Origin: Gloeopeniophorella convolvens
Taxonomy: Eukaryota > Basidiomycota > Agaricomycetes > Russulales
Assembly (NCBI GenBank): GCA_022496205.1
Contig: WTXD01000035.1
Location: forward strand, 62,001-126,000
DNA: 64,000 bases
Direction of reading: 5' to 3'
Shown here: in pieces, positions 49,601-60,560 of the stretch
How positions within the stretch are numbered: the first letter of the stretch is position 1
How the letters are laid out: the number at the start of each line of letters is the position of its first letter
Made by a program: the position numbers and the translations under genes
Notes under the pieces: generated by a model
Told to the model about the DNA's origin: nothing
Database searches by the model: none
What the model saw: only the letters and a program-made list of their open reading frames with translations

Positions 49601-52600
49601 TGATGCCCATGGTCCATGTGGTTCTCGTCGACCCTGTTCCGGAGGCTCGTGCCACCGCTGCCAAGACTCTTGGTACCCTGGTGGAACGCCTAGGAGAGGT
49701 CAACTTCCCGGACCTCGTTCCCAGTCTCATCAGGATCTTGAAGACAGACACGTCTGGGGTCGATCGCCAAGGTGCAGCCCAAGGCCTGAGTGAAGTGCTT
49801 TCCGGTCTTGGTATGGATAGACTCGAAGGCCTACTCCCTGACATCATTTCCAATGCACAATCCCCGAGGAGCACCGTCAGAGAAGGTTTCATGTCTCTCC
49901 TGGTGTTCTTACCTGCTACATTTGGCACCCGTTTCCAACCCCACCTACCCAAAATCATCGTACCCATACTCAAAGGTCTTTCCGATACGGAGGAATACGT
50001 GCGCGAGGCGGCCATGCGTGCTGGACGGATGGTCATTACCAACTATTCGAATAAGGCAATTGACCTTCTTCTGCCTGAGTTAGAGCGTGGCATGTTCGAC
50101 CCTGGTTGGCGCATCCGGGTACGTCTCTTTCCCGTACGACGCGCTCCCGTTCCTGACGTCAATAGCAATCGTCTATCACGCTCGTTGGAGAACTGCTGTT
50201 CAAGGTCTCCGGCATTACAAACAAGCCTGAGATTGACGATGAGGTTGAAGGCGTTGAAGCAACCGTTGCAGAAAGCTCCCGGAAGGCCCTTACGGAAGTC
50301 CTGGGTGCTGATCGCCGAGATCGTATCTTATCCGCCCTTTACTTGGCACGGCAAGATGTTGTCCACGTTGTCCGCCAGTCCTCGATCCAGATCTGGAAAG
50401 CACTCGTCCACAATACGCCTAGGACTGGTGGGTGTTCATTCGGGTCCCGCTTGAGCTTCGGCATCTAACGTCTCCTTAAGTCAGGGAGATTCTGCCCGAA
50501 CTTGTCACCCAGATCACGTCTCTGCTATCCTCTGATGAGGTCGAGCAGCAAGAGGTTTGCTTCATTTATCTTTGCTCCGTGGCTCAACTGACAGCGCTAA
50601 CAGACAGGCTCCCGTACAACGGCCGAGCTTTGCAAGAAGTTCGGAGAACGTATCCTGGGAGATATCGTCAATATTCTCCGCTCGAAGGCTTCTTCACCAG
50701 ATGCAAAGACGCGCGAGGGCGTGTGCCTGTTCCTGAGCGAGCTCATGTTAGCTCATTGTACCACCTCGTAAAATACCACTAACCTCGAATCGCAGGACCA
50801 ACTCCACTGATGCTCAGCAGGAAGGCCATGAAGACGAGATCATTTCCATGGTCAGAGCCTCCCTTGTGGATGACGAAGCGAGTGTCCGTACGGCTGCTGC
50901 GCAAGCGTTCGACATCCTTCAGGAGCACTTGGGTGCGAAAGCTATCGATCAGACTATCCCGACCTTGTTGGAGGCCTTGCGGCAGCCTGGCGAGAGCTCT
51001 GGCACAGCTTTGCAAGCGCTGAGGGAGGTGATGAGTGTGAGTCATGACTTCCTTATCAGTGGCGTGCCACTGAACGAAGACACAGGTCCGGGCGAACACC
51101 GTGTTCCCTGTCTTGATCCCGACCCTTACCGCGATCCCGATGACCGTCTTCAACGCAAGAGCTTTGGCATCCTTGGTCACTGTAGCCGGAAGTGCGCTGA
51201 GCAAGCGACTGACCATTCTCCTCACTGCACTGGTCAAAGTCACAGAGTCGATGAACGATTCGACGGACGAAGAACTCAGGGAGGCCGTTGAGGAAGCGAC
51301 GCAGGCGTTGTTGACTTCGATTTCCGACGCTGAGGGTCTGAACACCCTTATGTTGCTCCTTCTCGGATGGTGCGTTCATGATCTTGGTGGTCTAACATCC
51401 ATTTAATGACCTCTCACAGGGTGAAGCACGAAGACCCAAGGCGACGGGTCAGCGGATCTAATCTCTTCAAGGCATTCTGCGAAGTCTCAGAGCTTGACGC
51501 ATCGCTGTACCGGGTCGACTGGGTCCGGCAGCTCGTCTCCTCCCTGGACGACAGTGTCACAGAGGTTCACGTTGCCGCATGGGACGCGTTCGACGCCTTC
51601 GTCAAGTCCATTCCAAAGGACGACCTCGACGCGCTCGTTGTGCCACTCCGCAGAACGATCGAGGGCATGGGCGTCCCGGGTACATCCGTGCCAGGCTTCA
51701 GTCTGCCGAAGGGCGTCTCTCCTTTCGTGCCTATCATCATCGCTGGCCTTACGACGGGGAACAACGAGCAGCGCGAGAACGCAGCGTACGCGATCAGCGA
51801 CCTCGTCGAGCGCACAGCGGAGGCTGCGATCAAGCCCTTCGTCGTGCCGTTCACCGGCCCGCTCATCCGTGTGGCGACGCAGGCCGGGACATTCCCTCCC
51901 GCCGTGAAGACCGCCCTCCTGCGCGCGATGGAAACGATGCTAGAACGCATCCCTGCGTTCGTCAAGCCTTTCTTCCCGCAGCTCCAGCGCACGTTTGTCA
52001 AGAGTGCGAGCGACCCCGCGAGCGTCGTGGTCCGCACCAAGGCGGCGCAGGCGCTCGGGGAGCTCATGAAGCACCAACCCCGTGTCGATCCCGTCGTCAC
52101 GGAGCTCATAGCCGGCGCGAAGTCGAGCGAGGATGGTACCGCAGGAAGTCTGGTGCTCGCGCTGTCCTATGTCATCAAAAGCGCCGGGGCGAATGTCGGC
52201 GAGAAGGCGCGGGAAGCTTCAGCGGACCTCGTGTCAGACGCGTTCAAGGAATCCCACGATGGTAATGTCTCACATCGGGCTACAAATATGCATTATCTGA
52301 CACCGCATTGTAGAGTACTATTTCCAGTCGACTGCCGCCCTCTTCGCAGCCCTTTCCCCATACGACGCTCTCATAGACCCCATCGTCAAGCAAGTACAGC
52401 ATTATTTGTTGCAAACCTACCGCTTACTGCAGTTACAGGGCTAACCTTATGGCCGGGACACCTCCAAGCGTGCTGTCATCCCACTCCATTCTCGCGCTCC
52501 TCACTGTCGACGATGACAGTGCGCCCACGACAGTTCCGGCCTCCCTCAAATCTGTTCTCCCCAGTATCGCACGAAAGATCCAAGAAAGTATCGGGACCGA

Positions 52601-52679
52601 GAAACCCAGCATAGCGCGGCCAGCGCGAGAGGCAAAGGAGGTTCTCCGGAAGTTCGATGACAGCCTCTTTGGCTCATGA
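43623..52679 (+). CDS. GCN1: Translational activator GCN1 (ribosome-bound HEAT-repeat protein)
   Basis: GCN1 sits on stalled or collided ribosomes and activates the eIF2alpha kinase GCN2. The 9.1 kb gene with many 45-60 nt introns encodes about 2,600 residues of HEAT repeats, normal for the family. N-terminal marks are RIRFLQEELLPLAK, LSQVLDVFRLLTETYPKYVD and SREAVEAVGKELVERDE. The central eEF3-like HEAT region includes KKKAAQIVGNLASLTDSKDF, VDPVPEARATAAKTLGTLVE, VDRQGAAQGLSEVLSGLGM and YVREAAMRAGRMVITNY. The C-terminal RWD-binding part has RENAAYAISDLVERTAEAAI and ends at VLRKFDDSLFGS. An apparent in-frame TAG near 44367 lies in a normal intron (phase-1 donor GTATTG, acceptor GGCTCCAG), so the gene is not broken. 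Start: first in-frame ATG at 43623. Exon 1 is 43623-43785 and joins 43843. Confidence 0.93.
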
Positions 52680-52801
52680 TCTTCGTGATCTAAATTAGAC
52701 ATATCGCCGCTATACTGCCACGCAGTAAAAATGTATATTTGCTACCACCCGGGACGAGAGCAGCAGCTCTGGTCCTGCCAAAACCCAGAAGGAAAATTAA
52801 G

Positions 52802-54212
52802 TCAAGTATGTAGTAGCTGTATGATGGCTTCTAGTTGGGGGTTTCCTCCTAATCGCCCAATCTCGGTGAACACCTGCTTCTCTAGCACCTCCAGCACCTC
52901 GTGAGTGTAATCAAAGGACTTCGAGTGATCGCGCAGGTAAGATATCGCATGACGTTTCAGAGTTGGCGTACTTGGCCTCTTCTGCAAGACGTCTACGAGT
53001 ACCAATCTAGTCAGCGTGGGATACTAGCATCAGAAGGGCGACGCACTGAGCAGTTGCCGATTTGTTGTATCGGCGCGGATACCATGGACTATCGGGAACG
53101 AAAACTTTCCTTCAGACAGATCCTCAGCGAAGCCTTTGTTCGTAGCATACTATCTTTCGGTAAGTCGCAGCCAGAGCTTGACCAGAAGTGACGAACCTGC
53201 TCGCTCTGGAGGTTCATATAGTCGTCTCTAACCTGAAAGTATATTCCAATGAGATTGACCAAAGGAACATAGTCACTGCAGCTGACGTTAGCCTTCGCCA
53301 AACAGAGATACGCGGACGACGGACACGTCGGTGTTTTGGCTCGCGCATGCCATCATGAGCTTCACGGCGACCCGCAGCAGTCCACCAGTCTCTGCGAAGA
53401 ACGTCAATAACTGTCAAACAAGAACGACACGACCGAACGCTCAACTATCGTTGACCATGGCGATATATTCTTCCTCTGTCGGACACTGTAGAGAATCTCG
53501 CCATAGTAAATCGAGACCCTGACCACGGTGGAGGCTGAGCAACTCGGCTGTCGACGCGCCGAGGAGGATCAGTCGCAGGTCGAAACATTTGGCATCGCAT
53601 TACCTGTCACAATACGGTCTATATCGCGCTCTGAGTATAGCCTCGGGGTTTCAGTTCCGCTTTCCCCTGGTGGTGGTGCGGGTGCCTGTGCTCTGAGGGC
53701 AAACAACTCTTGATATGACAGAAAATAGACGTAATTCGCGGAATTAATGGTCTGAGGAACGCCATAAATCTTGTGCGCAACTTTGTGAAACCAATCAGTC
53801 TCTCAGGTGGGGGTGAGAAGAACGCGACGCACCTGGTTGCCCACGACGAAGTTGGGAATCGTCCTCTATGTCATCAATTCTAATGCGGTCAGGAACGGGC
53901 TGCGCAAGAGAAATGTGGGAGCCTACAGAAGGCTGGCGTTATGTAACATCGAGACCACGCGTCCAATGACCTGCAGCTTGGACTCGGATACGTGTAACCA
54001 AGTGTTAAACGCCTGTATCATCCCTCCCCGGAAGTCCTTGCCTGGAGTAGACGTGATGTAAGTGAACGGCTCCAGCAATGCCTACCGCGCGGGGAACCTG
54101 CATCAGGTCTCATCCGTCAGAAGCAATGGATTCGACTCGCCGCCTCATTTCTTTCCGAATGTGATGAACTCCGGTCAAGAATGGAAAGTACTCGCTGATA
54201 TTTCTCTGCCAT
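52802..54212 (-). CDS. BTS1: Geranylgeranyl diphosphate synthase
   Basis: Prenyltransferase that makes C20 geranylgeranyl diphosphate for protein prenylation and diterpenoid or carotenoid precursors. Nine exons (54192-54212, 53927-54081, 53833-53879, 53604-53780, 53446-53547, 53325-53391, 53197-53275, 53047-53149, 52802-52992) join in frame to 313 residues. Key motifs are [13 protein letters not shown], the first Asp-rich motif DDIEDD followed by [30 protein letters not shown], the second Asp-rich motif in [29 protein letters not shown] and [13 protein letters not shown]. Five residues upstream of the first Asp-rich motif (MLHNAS) there is no bulky aromatic, as expected for a long-chain product. 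The 21-nt first exon is the least certain part. The 3' end faces GCN1 with 122 bp between the stops. Confidence 0.92.
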
Positions 54213-54860
54213 CTGAGTTGAGGAGTCTACACACAAGGAAGCAAGATAGCGCTAGATAGACAAGGCGCGCTGGTCGGGATTAGTCCTTGAGAGCGAGTGG
54301 GTCGGAGGATGGCGATGGTGATGTGGTCGTGGTTGACTGGATGGTGACGCGGTAACTGTGCAGTGTAGGAACTAGCAGTGCCGCAGTCTGAAGGGTTAAA
54401 ATAGGCTGCGGCGCCGGCTCGAATACGTCTGACAACGGCGGCTCTTTGGCTGAAGATGCTGATTTGACCTGCAACCCGCGAATGCCCTTATCAGTCGAAT
54501 GCTGACTCATCCTAAGCTACTTAGGACCGTCTGTGCTCTGCCAGGCTCCAGTGCCGCTCCGAGTCACTCAGCCTAGTCGCTGCTGTCACCGAGGCTATCA
54601 CCAATATAGCGCCACTGTCACTCTGCGCCGTTTCCCGGCGATGCCAATGGAGCCTGCATAGGCTTCGGCCCTTGTAGGAGGCAACCAATAAGGTAATCAC
54701 ACACAAGAATCTATTCTACGAAACTTTGAACATCACGATGAACAACCGACCGCGACCCTCCTACAGGAATACCGATCAGGCGAGTCGCTGACGATCACAA
54801 TAGCGGAGAATAACCTGGATCTGGGAACCACTCATAGGGCGTACTCGAGATAATCGAAAT
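54213..54860. other. Intergenic region between GGPP synthase and the BTB gene
   Basis: 648 bp holding the GGPPS promoter and the BTB-gene 3' UTR. A 76-codon frame with ATG on the minus strand (54280-54510, Thr/Ser/Pro-rich) has no known relatives that I recognise and overlaps the expected GGPPS promoter, so it is not called. The inverted repeat CCTAAG-CTA-CTTAGG lies at 54511-54525. Confidence 0.4.
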
Positions 54861-56020
54861 TTACTTCTTGCGAGCCTTCGCCATCGATCCAGAACTGGAG
54901 CCGAAATAGGTAGACTGAGAGGGAACTGAGGGGACTGCGGGCATTGCGGAGCCGAAGGCGCTAAGGCCAAGGGTCGGTGTGGGGCGCGGGCACATCGCTG
55001 GAACGGGGCTAGGAGGACGGGAGCTTTGTACGGAGGGTGGGCCTGGAGTGATATCCTTCGGGCTCCAGGGTTCTCCTCGCCTCCAAGCGACGATGCAGTC
55101 ATGAATCTCGTCAGACACGGCAGAGGGCTTGCGCGATCGTACACACTCGCGGACAGACCCAATCAGCACAACGTCCTCAAGTTCCATAAGACGGGCTTCG
55201 TCCAAGGTGAGAGGTTCATCTCTCCCGCACATCGCTACGAGGGTCGGGGTTATCCATTGATCGATGGTGTACTTTCTTGCGAGAAGCAGCCGGTCGTACG
55301 GAGTGGGAGGCTCGATGGAACGTATAGCCAGATCGCGAATGCTTGCAAATCCCCACCTTGTGGATAAGCGGAGGATTGAAGTCCATTCCTCGAAGGAGTG
55401 CTCCTCCGGAATGTTGAAGTTTCTGGAGAATATTGGTTAGGATCACGCAACATGAGAGACAAAGTACGCAGTCTTACGATGGATACAAGACAGATAGGAA
55501 GGCTTCAAACTCTCCCATTCTCACATCTTGTAAGGAGATTATTGGGGCTGAAGAACTCTCTTGTTCGCGAGAAGAGAGCTGTGAGAGCTTCGCAGCAAAT
55601 TCACTCGAATCGCGGCAGAAGAAATAGCGGTGTACACGGTAGAGCGTCCCCTCGACCTTCATGAACATTATGTAAAGTTAATCAGTAGAACGGTGACTCG
55701 CAGTGTGCGAGACTTACAAGAAACATGATATTGCCATCATCGAGGAAGAAGCGGGAGTGTTGGATAAACTCGGGACGAATGAATTGGGGACGCGCGATGG
55801 TTGCTGACTCTCTCTGCGGTGCAGGCTCGGATGGCTTTGCGATCTCGGACGGCTTTGCAATCAAGGTGTCTTGGAGTACCGGGCTTGTTGAAAAGTTGGT
55901 TGAGACGGAGTCGATGGAGTCAAATGAGACGACCGTCGACGCAACCGAAGCAGACCGCGTCAAAGTGGCTTGAGGGTGACGCTCTGCGACCAGAGCCTTG
56001 TTCACGATGTAAGACCCCAT
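54861..56020 (-). CDS. BTB/POZ-domain protein (Agaricomycete family)
   Basis: Protein-interaction domain protein of a family expanded in mushroom-forming fungi; its partners are unknown. Three exons (55718-56020, 55478-55656, 54861-55422) join in frame to 347 residues. A Ser/Thr-rich N-terminus (residues 1-70) precedes FFLDDGNIMFLVEGTLYRVH and RYFFCRDSSEFAAKLSQL, the start of the BTB fold. SLQDVRMGEFEAFLSVLYP, WTSILRLSTRWGFASIRDLA, LLLARKYTIDQWITPTL and LTLDEARLMELEDVVLIGSV follow. The C-terminal tail is Pro/Ser-rich and ends in AKARKK. The ATG at 56020 is the first true start codon; the open frame reaches further upstream only from a GTG. GATAAATAG about 50 bp upstream may serve as a weak TATA box. 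Confidence 0.85.
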
Positions 56021-57330
56021 GTGTGAGCGAAAGAGGCGCGATACAGCAGACGCGCGAATCACGAACTATTTATCAGAGGTATAGAGGCGCCATTCCGTAA
56101 GGACTTTAGAATTGTTGCCGTCAACACTGCAGAGACACGGCGCCAACGGAGAAGGACCCCAAGATGAAGAAGGCAACTCATACCCGTCAGGCCTTCTGGG
56201 ACGGCATCGACCACACACGTGGCGCCCTCGTGGCTGTCTTTACTTCCAACTTGAACAATTCCGGAGAACTCGGATCCTAGGATAACGTTCATAGGGCTTG
56301 TTTCGCTAAGCCTCGGCACTAAAAGAGGCTGCATCGTGACAAACTGGGAGAGTGAGCAGATAAATGGCAGCAGTAAGCACAAAGCCGGCTTACGAACAGC
56401 ACTGTACACGCTGCGATGCTAGACCACCGAACACGTCGGGCACAGGGGACTGGCTTGAGTGGCAATAGGCCGCCAATGCGGGCTCAACAACACGCGATTA
56501 GCGACGAAGACTTTGCAATCAAGATCACAATCAAACCTTGAGTTTGTGCACGTCTGATGGTAGGGCCAACGGAGTTGCGCCGACATCGCTGCGTATGTTA
56601 TCGGAGGCGTCAGAGCTCGCTATCCCGAGACCGAAATACTGGTATAGTGTCGATTGAACAAGTCAAGAGACGGTAGTGACACACGTCATCGATTCATCAA
56701 TCATCCGGGAATAGCCGGGAGTTCTGCGCGACCCCCGGGCCTGAGCTGAGTTGCACCTCGGACCCTGAGGAGTAAGTAGTATGGCCTTTACTAGTACCAG
56801 CCCACGATGGTCGTGGAGAGAAAACTCAACCAAACACACTACGCCACACCGACTCACCAACATCCTACTTCTTCAGGTGGTTTGTGGGGCTTCGCCATCT
56901 CATATAAGGAGCCGGCACGGGGCCTCATTTATCTACGGTCACGGCGCACGGCATCATCGGCTCATCATGTTCGAAGACTTGATTATACCTGCGGTGTTGC
57001 TTCTAGATGAACAGGAATCCCATCGCCGCACCGAGCTTGTGGCAATTAGCCAACAAGCGAGTGATATAGTCACGACAGTAGTCGAGTACGTCGAGAGTTC
57101 AACACCCCCAGTGCGGCGCTAGCGGCGACTGGGGTTCGACGCGTCGCCCGATGATTCCAGACTATAGAACTAGATATTACAACGTGCGAACCTGCACAGA
57201 GCACACATGTAGATGCGAACGCGAGATGCAAAGAACAATAGATGCTCTAGTCGTGGCCGATGTCATCACTCGTGAAGTCGTGAGAGAGTAAACGGAAAGC
57301 AGGTATGATACTGTAGGCGTGGCGTGGCTC
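56021..57330. other. Intergenic region with an orphan exon-like fragment
   Basis: 1.3 kb between the BTB gene and the transporter 3' end. On the minus strand at about 56195-56340 there is a protein-like stretch (MNVILGSEFSGIVQVGS, HEGATCVVDAVPEGLTG) ending at a good donor (GTATGA) with an acceptor further on. It vaguely recalls the start of a medium-chain dehydrogenase but no full domain follows. A 113-codon plus-strand frame (56781-57122) is unassigned. Confidence 0.35.
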
Positions 57331-60126
57331 TCAGCGCTGCGCGGGGCTCTCCCCCGTCACACGCAACATCGCCTTGCCGACATCCTCGAAGAACATGTCC
57401 TCGCCAAGGAGTTTAACGATGCCGCCGCGCTCGAACATCGCGCGGGGCTCGGTCCGCAGGTGGGTCACCAGGACGTCGACATCGCGGGCCTGTGCATGCC
57501 ATTAGGATAGAGATATATGTGAGCGGAGGAGCTGCGCACCTGGTATGACTCGAACAGCTCGTGGAAGATCTGCACGGCCGACGCGTCGCAGCTCTCGACG
57601 TCGGCCATGTGGAAGATGAGCACGCTCGCTTGCTCGCGGCGCGGCGTGTCTGACGGGTGGCTTCGGTGCACACCGTACAGCTCCAGGCGGCGAAGACGCT
57701 CTATTGCCGTGCGTCAGCATCCATCACCCAATGCTTCTGGTCAGGGAGTGCACCTTTGAGTTGCGCGGTGTTCGCTGAGAGAGAGTAACCCAATATTCGG
57801 GTTAGGGTTCCGTGCAGTGAAAGCTCATCGTGGACGCACCGAAATCCAGGTTCTCGCGGATGCGTACAATGAGCACCCCTGGAGTGTCCTCTTGCGCGTC
57901 AGGGCTCTCGTCAATTGGCTTCCACCTTTCCGTGCCGGGGATGCGGCCCTAGCGTGTATTCGCATGAGCGCTGGGGTGGATTAGCATTTGGACCGAGGGA
58001 GCTCACCAAGATGGTCATACGCGTCTTCGACGAGCGGCGGACTACCAAAAGGAGTGAGATGACGAGGCTGACAGTGACGCCGACCTGGACGCTCCAGATG
58101 ATCGTGAGTATGAAAGTGAGGCTCATAAGCGTCATGTCGATCCACGCGCCCATCCTGAAGCCCCGCATTCAGTCAGGGTAGGACTAATCAAAGAAACGTG
58201 CTTACTTCCAATAGAAGATCACATCCTCGGGCGTCTCTGCGATCAGGCTGTACACCACTAGACAGACACTGTACCAAGCGTTAGCTTGAGGGCCAGCTGT
58301 GAAGCGCCAGTGCGACGTACATGGACCCGAGGACGCATTTAGGTAGATAGTAGAGCCATGGGAGCAGGAAGAACGTTGCGATCAGGATAATCGCGGCGCA
58401 CGCGAGCGAGGCCATCTGTGTCCGCGCACCGGCCTCGCCATTGATGCGCGAGCGCGTGATCGAGCCGTATGCAGGCAGCGTACCCGGCACGAAGGCGCCT
58501 GCGAGGTTCGCAGCGCCGAGCGCGACGAGCTCTCTGTTTGGGCTGATCGAGTAGGAGTAGCGCGCAGCGTTCTGCTTCGCCGCGACAATGCTGTCTAGGA
58601 AGCCGATGATGGAAATCAGGCTGAAGGCAACCCGAGCATCAGCAGGTGCAAGCAGCCAACAAAGAGCTGTACGAACACTGCGGTGGACGTCGTCTGCTTG
58701 AGGTACGGAAGGTGGTGATGATGGAATGGGAACTTGATGAAGTGGCCATCTGTCTTGATGGGCACGTTCCCGAGGATGGCGATCCCTTTGTCGTCCCAGT
58801 CGAACTTGTCCGATAGAACTGTGCACATTAGTTCGGCGCCGGGTGGGTAAATGGCATAGGGCACCCACTAGTTGAAGCAATGACAACAATCAGCACCTCA
58901 GGGATCCGGGCGATCCATTTGAACTGTCGTAGAGATGCCTTGAGCATGCGTAGCACAACGAGTGACAGTAGAGCGCAAGCGCTAACGACGGCCGTAAGGT
59001 GATGCGACTTGGTGAACCCATATTCGACTAAAAATAGAATCTTCTCTAATGTTGTCTCCGGCTTCACTGTATGTTCGAGGGCCACGAGGCCGAGCATTGG
59101 TATAAGTTGCTCACTGCAAAGTGGGTCAGTCACAGTATCTCGGAAATAAGGAGGAATGCTAACATGAGGATTATGCATGCAACTGCGGTGACGAAGCCGC
59201 GCAGGAGGGCGCGAGACAGGACGACATCTATGAAGCCTAGGCGGAAGAAACCTAGCACAAAGGAAATGAGCCCAACCTGTCGCCGCTATTATTAGCGAGC
59301 CGAATACGTGCATAGCGGGCGAACATGCCTGCACGGTGATCGCAGTCGCGACTGCTAGCCCAATAGCTTCAGGGTCCTCAGGCGAAGTATGCGGATCCGA
59401 CCGTAACGTGGCCGTGACAGCCTGTCCAACAAGCAGACTGAGAGCGGCCTCCGGCGCGACGTTAAGCTGCTTCGAAGACCCAAGAAGGGCGTATGCTATA
59501 GCGGGTATGGATGCGGAGAACTGTCAATTAGACGGCCGGTCAGCTGAACCTGCTCCTTTCGGCTTGACGCGCAGCAGTGGGCGTTGTGTGCTGCGCGCAC
59601 ATGTTTGGCTCCATTGACTCACCAGGCCAGTCACAGGGCTCAGCTTGGCCAGAGAAGTCGCGTAACTGACTGATTGTGGGATGAGCATAGCGGCGACTGT
59701 AAGGCCTGCTGTCAAGTCTCCGCCGAGACTGTTCGAGACAACTATCAGCAGGACAGCGAGGGCACTGGAAGTAACGTACAGAGAGAGGGAGTAGTTGGGT
59801 ATCCAATGCAGCGAGGGTATATAGTACCGCGTCTTCGCCCACATTGAGCCTGACACTCGCGGCGACGGCTTTACAATGTCGGCCTCAAGGTCAAGGTGTG
59901 GGTTCCCTTAAATTTGCAGCTATCTGTAAGACACCTTCCGCCTCGTCTGGCGAAAATACTGCGCACCTCCGTACGGACCACGCTCGACGTCCCCGGCGCG
60001 CAGCAGCGGTGCATGCTCATCGTCTTCATGGCGCGGTGTACCAGGTACGGAAGCGCGGAGCGACGAGACGGAAGACTGGGAGAGCGGCTGCGGGCGCGAG
60101 GCGCGAGGCTCCTTGCCTGGAGGCAT
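57331..60126 (-). CDS. SulP/SLC26-family anion (sulfate) transporter with STAS domain
   Basis: Membrane transporter for sulfate or related anions. After a polar N-terminus (MPPGKEPRASRP, DDEHAPLLRAGD) come YIPSLHWIPNYSLSLLGGDL, TAGLTVAAMLIPQSVSYATS and LAKLSPVTGLFSASIPAIAY, the SulP signature. Then follow LSLLVGQAVTATL, GFIDVVLSRALLRGFVTAVA, SIIGFLDSIVAAKQNA, SPNRELVALGAANLAG and FVPGTLPAYGSITRSRINGE, with 10-12 membrane segments in all. The cytosolic C-terminus holds a STAS domain (GVLIVRIRENLDFANTAQLK, FHMADVESCDASAVQIF). The stop is at 57331. One intron (59277-59328) appears to use a GC donor (CAG|GCATGT). The gene is divergent from the dehydrogenase gene, with 434 bp between start codons. 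Substrate cannot be fixed from sequence. Confidence 0.9.
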
Positions 60127-60560
60127 TGAATGGATGTCGCGGAGCAAGAAAGGCGAGTTTTCTGTCGACGGCCGAGCTGAGTCTCATAACCCAGCGCTTC
60201 ACGCAGACCACGGATCTCTTTCGGCCGGCCCGTGTCCCCGTTTACGTCATCCCGGGCGGTTTTCTACTAGCCAATCGGAGCTCGCCTTTTTCTACTTTGA
60301 TACTGAGCCAATGGTCTATCGACAACACTTGACGAGTTGACTCTAGGTTTGCGACGGTAGAGTATGGAAATATGAATCGCATACAACTTGCCGTGCATTC
60401 GCAGGTTAGGCGTGAAGGACTGGACATCGCTTCAGGTTCAAAGATCCTGCCGGACGGAGAAGCACGTGAATGACCAGCGAGTATCGAACGCCCTTGGTCT
60501 CCTTGAACCGGACCCTCACCCACTCCGCACCCTTTTTCCACCACCAAGTTCCTCTCAACA
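60127..60560. promoter_or_regulatory. Divergent promoter region, SulP transporter / hydroxyacyl-CoA dehydrogenase
   Basis: 434 bp between two start codons on opposite strands. It must hold both 5' UTRs and core promoters. An ATTGG/CCAAT motif pair can be seen (near 60270 and 60310). No TATA box stands out. Confidence 0.5.

Noticed and set aside
54280..54510. 76-codon minus-strand frame with ATG
   Set aside because: It lies in the expected GGPPS upstream region, is Thr/Ser/Pro-rich, and has no recognised relatives or splice partners.
54511..54525. Inverted repeat CCTAAG-CTA-CTTAGG as a terminator hairpin
   Set aside because: The stem is only six base pairs, no T run follows, and such terminators are not used by RNA polymerase II.
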